Below the pieces are notes generated by a model. That model was not told the DNA's origin. It saw only the letters and a list, made by a program, of their open reading frames with translations, and did not search any database. Source: CAZSCF01 sp964605365 (GTDB lineage Bacteria > Patescibacteriota > Minisyncoccia > Moranbacterales > UBA2206). Taken from it: DNA of 8,729 nt. A program made the translations under genes and the position numbers. Positions 4,314 through 8,729 of the stretch are shown here, one piece after another. Positions within the stretch are counted from its first letter, which is position 1; the number at the start of each line of letters is the position of its first letter. The DNA lies in the NCBI GenBank assembly GCA_964605365.1, contig CAZSCF010000025.1, positions 1 to 8,729 of the forward strand, written 5' to 3'.

Positions 4314-5477
4314 CTACTTGCCCAAAAGTATCTTATTGATTACATCCTCGTCTTGGCAAGAATACTTGTTGTCCGGAGAATAATATCTTTTTTTCGGTCC
4401 ATAACATCCGCCATTTTCCTTATCCAAAACACCAAACATTGGCATTAAAAATCCCATATTACGTGATATAAAATATTTATAGATATTTGTCAACGTCTTG
4501 GATCGAGTCTCCTTGTCCATTCTGGCAAAAATATCCAGATCATCAGTTTTTATTCCCGTCCAATCAAGATGCAATAAAACATTCTTGGCATTTTTGGCAT
4601 AAGTTTCATCCCAGAGGAGAGCCCAACAGCCGCCCCAACGATCGAGACAGGGCCCGGTCGGCAAATTTCCTTCCGCATCAATTCCCGTTCCGCCTTCAAT
4701 ATAATCGAACATCGAAATAAAATCCGGATCATTCATGGTTCCTGTTTGCGCTCCAATGATAATATTTACGTCTTTCTTTTTGGCATATTTTCGCATATCC
4801 CGAATAACATCGGAAATGTGATCAGTCCCATTGCCTTTTTGCATATATATTTGCCCGAAGGTGAAACTTTGGATTCCCAGATCAATAGCCCGACGAGTAA
4901 TATAATCCAAATAATCGCGATACTCTCCGCTGCCGAAATCCGGCTTGCAAGAATGCTCTCCCCAAACATTATCACTTCCGGTTTGACACATTTTTTTGAA
5001 ATCAAAATAACGATTTTTTTCATTATTGAAATAATCAACATTGTCTCGAATGGCCTCAGCAAGAAACATTCCATAAACCACATTTTTTTTGTTTATTCTG
5101 CCCATTACATAATCAATTGTTTCAAAGTCCGGTGGTGTGAGCCAAGTTTCAACCGCCCGATGCAAATAATAACAATTGGAGCGATTAATAAGAGCTATAT
5201 ATTCTTCTCTTTCCGGATTATATTCGGAAAGTAATCCATCTGCTATACAGCCCTGCCTTTTTAGCCTGTCCATTAAAACCGCCTGGGGCTTTGGCCTTTC
5301 TATCCTTGAAACAGATAATGGTTTTTTTTGTCTTCTCTCTATTTTTACAAATTCAATCGGCTTAGGCGTGTAATATTTTTTTTCAATCCAAATAAGTCCC
5401 AGAACAAAAACGGATAGTATAATTATCACAGAAAAAGCATAGAAGGATTTTATTTTTTTTCTTAAATCGACTTGCAT
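4314..5477 (-). CDS. Membrane-anchored extracytoplasmic protein, possibly TIM-barrel hydrolase-like
   Basis: This 387-aa protein has a short basic N-terminus, one membrane segment (about 12-31) and a long outside domain after a proline- and lysine-rich linker (about 32-65). The domain shows repeated strand-helix units such as VVYGMFLAEAI (134-144), SFTFGQIYMQ (204-213), VNIIIGAQTG (237-246), DYIEGGTG (258-265), NVLLHLDWTG (299-308) and GFLMPMFGV (342-350). Such a series, with acidic residues at strand ends (E141, E261, D305), resembles a (beta/alpha)8 glycoside hydrolase, but no family signature is certain. Eight cysteines (77, 102, 164, 177, 277, 284, 358, 374) fit disulfide bonds outside the cell. 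It is a single gene with no terminator before the next promoter. I cannot name a substrate. Confidence 0.7.
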   Translation of the reverse strand: MQVDLRKKIKSFYAFSVIIILSVFVLGLIWIEKKYYTPKPIEFVKIERRQKKPLSVSRIERPKPQAVLMDRLKRQGCIADGLLSEYNPEREEYIALINRSNCYYLHRAVETWLTPPDFETIDYVMGRINKKNVVYGMFLAEAIRDNVDYFNNEKNRYFDFKKMCQTGSDNVWGEHSCKPDFGSGEYRDYLDYITRRAIDLGIQSFTFGQIYMQKGNGTDHISDVIRDMRKYAKKKDVNIIIGAQTGTMNDPDFISMFDYIEGGTGIDAEGNLPTGPCLDRWGGCWALLWDETYAKNAKNVLLHLDWTGIKTDDLDIFARMDKETRSKTLTNIYKYFISRNMGFLMPMFGVLDKENGGCYGPKKRYYSPDNKYSCQDEDVINKILLGK

Positions 5478-5506
5478 TTTTTTATTTCTTTGGCATACTC
5501 CATTGT

Positions 5507-5512
5507 ATTATA
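5507..5512 (-). promoter_or_regulatory. Possible -10 box of the 387-aa membrane protein gene
   Basis: A perfect TATAAT lies 30 nt before the ATG at 5477. No good -35 is visible; the matching position falls next to the T-run of the cold-shock gene's terminator. The call is weak. Confidence 0.35.
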
Positions 5513-5531
5513 AAAACCAAGAAAAATCTAG

Positions 5532-5560
5532 AAAAAAACAACCCCGATTGCTCGGGATTG
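5532..5560 (-). terminator. Terminator after the cold-shock gene
   Basis: A 9-bp stem CAATCCCGA/TCGGGGTTG (5552-5560 with 5539-5547, one G-U) capped by a GCAA tetraloop is followed by seven T on the minus strand. It lies 27 nt past the stop codon. Confidence 0.92.
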
Positions 5561-5587
5561 CTTGTTTTTCAATTTCAAAAAATTGAA

Positions 5588-5788
5588 CTAGACTCGTGAT
5601 ACATTGGTTGCGTTTGGTCCTTTTGGGCTTTCGCTTACTTCAAACTCAACAGAATCTCCCTCTCTCAAATCATTGAACTGCACACCTTGCAATTCCTTTG
5701 AATGGAAGAAAAGATCCTTGTCGCCTCCCTCCGGAGTAATGAAACCAAAACCACGATCAGTCAGCTTTTTTATTGTTCCTTTTGCCAT
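5588..5788 (-). CDS. Cold-shock domain protein (CspA family)
   Basis: The 66-aa protein is a single cold-shock OB-fold that binds single-stranded RNA and DNA, acting as an RNA chaperone and often as an antiterminator. RNP1 is visible as RGFGFI (12-17) and RNP2 as DLFFHS (25-30). The tail EVSESPKGPNATNV is typical. The usual tryptophan in the KWF motif is replaced (KKLTDRGFGFI), a variant form. It has its own promoter, a leader of about 105 nt without a Shine-Dalgarno, and a strong terminator. Since CspA proteins can melt terminator hairpins, it could in principle influence the attenuators nearby; that link is speculation. Confidence 0.96.
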   Translation of the reverse strand: MAKGTIKKLTDRGFGFITPEGGDKDLFFHSKELQGVQFNDLREGDSVEFEVSESPKGPNATNVSRV

Positions 5789-5893
5789 TTTTATAGTAAA
5801 AGATTAGTTAAATGCGCACCTGGGGTTTAGAACCTATAAGGCTCTTATGCAAGAAAAGTTCGACTACACTGCTTTTGCATGCCACCGTGACAC
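5789..5893 (-). promoter_or_regulatory. Structured leader of the cold-shock mRNA
   Basis: The predicted leader is about 105 nt. It can fold ATGCAA (5875-5880) with TTGCAT further down, plus a hairpin AGAGCC/GGTTCT with a 5-nt loop. There is no U-tract terminator and no Shine-Dalgarno before the ATG. Long structured leaders that act as thermosensors are known for cspA in E. coli; this one has no visible sequence relation to it. A 9-codon GTG-TAG ORF begins 6 nt after the -10 box. Confidence 0.45.
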
Positions 5894-5899
5894 TCGTTA

Positions 5900-5928
5900 A
5901 TAGTAGCATATCTCAGCCATAAAGTCAA
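5900..5928 (-). promoter_or_regulatory. Predicted promoter of the cold-shock gene
   Basis: TTGACT (5923-5928), a 17-nt spacer and TACTAT (5900-5905) with an extended -10 TGC. The expected start is near 5893. Confidence 0.75.
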
Positions 5929-5979
5929 TCGCCCGATTACAACCAAAATTTAAACGAGATTTTTTCCTTAAACTGGGTT

Positions 5980-6939
5980 TTATTTTTTCTTTTTGTTTTT
6001 TGGCGGATCATGGGCAATACCCAAACTTTTAGCCGAATAGGCACATCTTGGATTCGGCCATTCGTCGGGATCAATGCAACAATCTTCATCTATGTGCAAC
6101 CCTTTTCCCTGTTTACTTTTGTGAGGATGGTCATTTTTCTTTGCACAAGATTCTTTCGCCGTATAAACTCTATGCGGAATAATAATCTTATTTTCTTTTT
6201 CATCTTTAAATTTGAAAGTTGACAGTATGTTAAAAAATTCCGGAAAATATAATCCGATTTCCTTTTTTCCGTCATAACTTAAGTCATTAAAACCGCTAGC
6301 CGGCAAAGGGACAATGTTGTAAGTGTATTTGTCCTTGGTCAGAGAATAAAAATAAGTATTTCTAAAACAAGGATCATTTAAAATATAAATTTCCTTGGCC
6401 GGATAGATCCCTTCCCCGATGGTCACATCATTAAATCTGCTGCAAATTTCCGAGTTTACTTTTAATTTTTTACGAGTGATATTGTTGGTAACTACAGGAT
6501 CGGAAAATTCTCCTCCTTCATAAATATAAATATCCAAACCTTTAATGTCTTTGTTTATTCCGGGTTTGTATCTGAAAGCTATCTTGCTTTTATATTTACT
6601 CGCTGAATTATCAGGAAAATTTTCCGTATATTCCCAGTCTGTCGGATATTTGATAAAAAAACCATACTGTTTACTTTCAAATGTTTTCCAATTAACGGCA
6701 ATATCGGCACTGTACGGAAGGCTAACACTTATTCTTTGTTTATTCTCCTGACTGATTGTTTCTGTCTGCATTTTCTCAATAATCTTATTTTTATAGTCTT
6801 TATAAATCGCTCCGCATATTCCCGCCAATATTAAGGAAAAATAAATTCCGCCCGTTAGCCAGGAAATAATTTTTTGCGTATGACTCCTTGAATTCTTTGA
6901 AAATAAATTTTTTTTCTTTTTGTGTTTATGTTTTCTCAC
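5980..6939 (-). CDS. Membrane-anchored PsbP-like protein with C-terminal Cys motif
   Basis: The 319-aa protein starts with GTG at 6939. A strongly basic N-terminus (HKHKKKK) precedes one membrane segment (about 24-46), so the rest should lie outside the cell. Residues 86-240 resemble the PsbP-like domains common in uncultured small-genome bacteria: KTFESKQYGFFIKYPTDWEY (86-105) at the start, then alternating strands ending with FPEFFNILSTFKF. The last 40 residues form a separate compact element, HIDEDCC-IDPDEWPNPRCAYS, with C287, C288 and C299 and a nearby histidine, which could hold a metal or form disulfides. Function unknown. No Shine-Dalgarno is present, and a four-codon ORF (ATG at 6950) ends in TGA overlapping the GTG start. 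It is a single gene. Confidence 0.75.
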   Translation of the reverse strand: MRKHKHKKKKNLFSKNSRSHTQKIISWLTGGIYFSLILAGICGAIYKDYKNKIIEKMQTETISQENKQRISVSLPYSADIAVNWKTFESKQYGFFIKYPTDWEYTENFPDNSASKYKSKIAFRYKPGINKDIKGLDIYIYEGGEFSDPVVTNNITRKKLKVNSEICSRFNDVTIGEGIYPAKEIYILNDPCFRNTYFYSLTKDKYTYNIVPLPASGFNDLSYDGKKEIGLYFPEFFNILSTFKFKDEKENKIIIPHRVYTAKESCAKKNDHPHKSKQGKGLHIDEDCCIDPDEWPNPRCAYSAKSLGIAHDPPKNKKKK

Positions 6940-7009
6940 TTAAAGTTCATTTTAATTTCTTATAATTAAATTTTATCATTAAAATCCAATAGCGCCTACT
7001 AAAAATACC

Positions 7010-7042
7010 AAAAAAAACAAAACGCCCAAAAACAGGCGCCTT
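7010..7042 (-). terminator. Terminator after the MacB/DUF5666 unit
   Basis: On the minus strand AAGGCGCCT (7034-7042) pairs with GGGCGTTTT (7019-7027), 9 pairs including three G-U, around GTTTTT, followed by G and a run of eight T. It lies 38 nt past the stop of the 146-aa gene and works only in the minus direction. Confidence 0.75.
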
Positions 7043-7080
7043 GTATCGGAATTATCTTTTTTATTTTAACCGATTAATTA

Positions 7081-7521
7081 TTATTTTGCGATCGGTCTGA
7101 TTTGGATATTTTGAGCTGCGATGCTGCCATCCGAACCGGCTTTTCCGTTAATCATAACCTGCTCGCCTATATTTAAATCAGAAATTGAACCGTTTATGGT
7201 TTTTCCCACTATGGTTGAATCGGAAAAGAAAATAATTTTTGAACTTCCGTCCTTGGTTTTTATTGTAATGCTTTTGTCATCTTTAGATATAATATCTCCG
7301 GCTACAAAATTTCCACCAGCACCGTTTCCGCCGCCCATTTTTTGCCCATCTCTTTGATTATCGTAACCGCCGCGCTGATTGGTTTTATTAAATTTTTCCG
7401 CTTTATTTGATAAAGATGTTCCGGCTTTATTTTTTTCGTACTGTATTCCGCCAAAAAACGCTCCAGCCACGAAAATAATAATTAATACGGACATAGCAAT
7501 GATGTGATTTTTTTTGTTCAT
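7081..7521 (-). CDS. Membrane-anchored DUF5666-like protein
   Basis: The 146-aa protein has one N-terminal membrane segment (about 7-26), a polar Gly/Asn/Gln-rich linker (about 30-72, with GGGNGAGG) and a C-terminal beta-rich domain. That domain, FVAGDIISKDDKSITIKTKDG through FFSDSTIVG, GEQVMINGKAG and IAAQNIQIR, matches the DUF5666/OB-like pattern (strand, SITIKT, GDxVxVxG, AxxIxI). The family function is not established. The gene starts 17 nt after the stop of the MacB-type permease, so the two are co-transcribed, and it may act as an outside partner of that transporter. The terminator follows at 7010-7042. Confidence 0.75.
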   Translation of the reverse strand: MNKKNHIIAMSVLIIIFVAGAFFGGIQYEKNKAGTSLSNKAEKFNKTNQRGGYDNQRDGQKMGGGNGAGGNFVAGDIISKDDKSITIKTKDGSSKIIFFSDSTIVGKTINGSISDLNIGEQVMINGKAGSDGSIAAQNIQIRPIAK

Positions 7522-7538
7522 ATATTTTTTATATTTTA

Positions 7539-8729
7539 TTATTCATATCTTAATGCGTCTATCGGGCTCAGATTGGCTGCGCGACGAGCCGGATAAAACC
7601 CAAAAATAATCCCCACTCCGGCCGACACGCCAAACGCCAAGAAAATTGAAGATACAGAGATACTCGTTGTCAGACTGCTGACAAATCTTGTTATAACAAT
7701 CGAAACCAGCCATCCCAAAAAAACTCCAACGATTCCGCCAAAAAAAGTAAGCATTACGGCTTCCGCCAAAAACTGAAGATTGATATAAATTTTTCGAATT
7801 CCGACAGCTTTTCTCAATCCGATTTCTCTGGTTCTTTCGGTAACGGTCGTAAGCATCATATTCATAATTCCGATCCCGCCAACCAAAAGGGATATCCCGG
7901 CAATCGAAGATAAGAGGATAGTAAAAGTGCTGGCAACGCTGGTAGCAGTTGCAATAATGTCATTTTGGTTCATGATGGTAAAATCAGCCTTGGATGAATC
8001 GGAAATTTTATGGCGCGCCAAAAGAAGATCTGAAATGCTCTGTTGAACCGTAGCCATTAATTCCTGGCTGACTGCCGCAACACTGATATTATTTACATAT
8101 TGATTACCGGATAAATAATGTTGTGCCGTAGTCAAGGGAACATAAACGACATCATCCTGATTATTAAAACCAGAACCGCCCTTGGTCGCCGTTACTCCGA
8201 TTACCTGAAAGTCCATCTTATTTATTCGAATTATTTGTCCCACAGGGTCAAAATCAGCTCCAAATAAATCATCCCGGGTTGTTGGTCCAAGAACCGCCAC
8301 CTTGGCCGAGCTTTTGATTTGCTGATCGCTAAAAAAAGCACCGACATCAACAGCAACATTTCTTACAGACAAATAATCCCCCGTTGTTCCAATTACCTGT
8401 GTATTTGTATTATTGCCTTTCGCCGTGAGTTGATAACGTCTGGAAACTGAAGGAGCAACTGCTTTCACGCCTTCGATACTTTTGATGGCATCAGCATCTT
8501 CCGCCGAAAGAGATTCGGCGCTTCCGCCCCCCTGACTTATTCCGCCTATTCTTTGCGAACCGGGACTGATCATAATAAGATTGGAGCCAATAGCTTCAAT
8601 ATTTTTTTCAATTGAATTTTGCGCCCCTTGCCCGATTGCCACCATAGCAATTACCGAAGCAATTCCAATAATAATGCCTAAAATTGTAAGTCCAGAACGC
8701 ACCTTGTTGCCTGCTAACGACCAAATTGT
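7539..8729 (-). CDS. MacB/FtsX-family ABC transporter permease (5' end outside window)
   Basis: The frame is open to the window edge (396 aa visible) and the edge codons read TIWSLAGNKVRSGLTILGI, the usual start of a MacB-type permease, so the gene continues upstream; the GTG at 8702 is an internal valine. In order come the first membrane helix (LTILGIIIGIASVIAM), a MacB periplasmic core domain of about 220 residues (from QGAQNSIEKN to ADFTIMNQ), and three C-terminal helices of the FtsX domain with the signature GGIGIMNMMLTTVTERTREIGLRKAVG and the end FYPARRAANLSPIDALRYE. Such permeases pair with a MacB/LolD-type ATPase, normally encoded just upstream, to export peptides, drugs or lipoproteins, or drive envelope proteins mechanically. 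The substrate cannot be told here. Confidence 0.93.
   Translation of the reverse strand, partial: TIWSLAGNKVRSGLTILGIIIGIASVIAMVAIGQGAQNSIEKNIEAIGSNLIMISPGSQRIGGISQGGGSAESLSAEDADAIKSIEGVKAVAPSVSRRYQLTAKGNNTNTQVIGTTGDYLSVRNVAVDVGAFFSDQQIKSSAKVAVLGPTTRDDLFGADFDPVGQIIRINKMDFQVIGVTATKGGSGFNNQDDVVYVPLTTAQHYLSGNQYVNNISVAAVSQELMATVQQSISDLLLARHKISDSSKADFTIMNQNDIIATATSVASTFTILLSSIAGISLLVGGIGIMNMMLTTVTERTREIGLRKAVGIRKIYINLQFLAEAVMLTFFGGIVGVFLGWLVSIVITRFVSSLTTSISVSSIFLAFGVSAGVGIIFGFYPARRAANLSPIDALRYE

Noticed and set aside
5941..5979. Terminator after the PsbP-like gene
   Set aside because: Weak AACC/GGTT and TTTAA/TTAAA pairings exist, but no U-tract follows the stem, so it was not called.
1..8729. 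CRISPR arrays, tRNA/rRNA genes, insertion sequences, prophage or alternative genetic code
   Set aside because: No regular direct repeats, cloverleaf-like genes, transposase or integrase reading frames were seen, and TGA acts as a stop in at least the response regulator.

Overview
The window is AT-rich and compactly packed, with small genes that mostly have their own promoter and intrinsic terminator. It carries several short membrane-anchored proteins of unknown family. TGA is used as a normal stop: the response regulator ends in TGA just before its terminator, so this is not a TGA=Gly lineage. Shine-Dalgarno sites are strong on three genes and absent on most others. Together this suggests a Patescibacteria/CPR bacterium (Parcubacteria-like). 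That is an inference from gene content and style; no taxonomic marker is decisive here.

Layout, left to right. A bidirectional terminator is followed by typA/bipA (minus), with a hairpin at the 5' end of its mRNA. A divergent single-domain response regulator (plus) ends in a shared bidirectional terminator. A membrane-anchored lysozyme-like protein (minus) follows; its true start lies about 90 nt inside the longest ORF because the promoter overlaps the upstream start. Next come two consecutive minus-strand units, each encoding a small unknown protein (110 aa and 55 aa) behind a long leader. After them are a membrane-anchored 387-aa protein that may be a TIM-barrel hydrolase, a cold-shock protein with a roughly 105-nt leader, a membrane-anchored PsbP-like 319-aa protein, and a two-gene unit of a MacB-type ABC permease (cut by the window edge) followed by a DUF5666-like protein.

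The main discovery is in the two leaders at 3651-3816 and 4077-4266. Each holds a short ORF, missing from a normal gene list, whose ATG lies exactly 6 nt after the predicted -10 box and so falls on the expected transcription start. One peptide (22 aa) contains Ile-Ile-Ile-Ser-Ile-Ile-Ile. The other (27 aa) contains Leu-Leu-Leu-Gly-Leu-Leu-Leu. Each ORF is followed by mutually exclusive RNA pairings (an antiterminator against an intrinsic terminator with a U-tract), then a strong AGGAGG site and the structural gene. This is the layout of ribosome-mediated attenuation as in the E. coli trp, leu and ilv operons. Here the downstream genes are not amino-acid biosynthesis enzymes but small proteins I do not recognise. 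The reading is a pair of isoleucine- and leucine-responsive attenuators with leaderless leader peptides, probably a starvation or translation-stress response.

The other genes look like ordinary housekeeping (typA, csp), signalling (orphan receiver) and cell-envelope functions. No tRNA, rRNA, CRISPR array, insertion sequence or phage module was seen.
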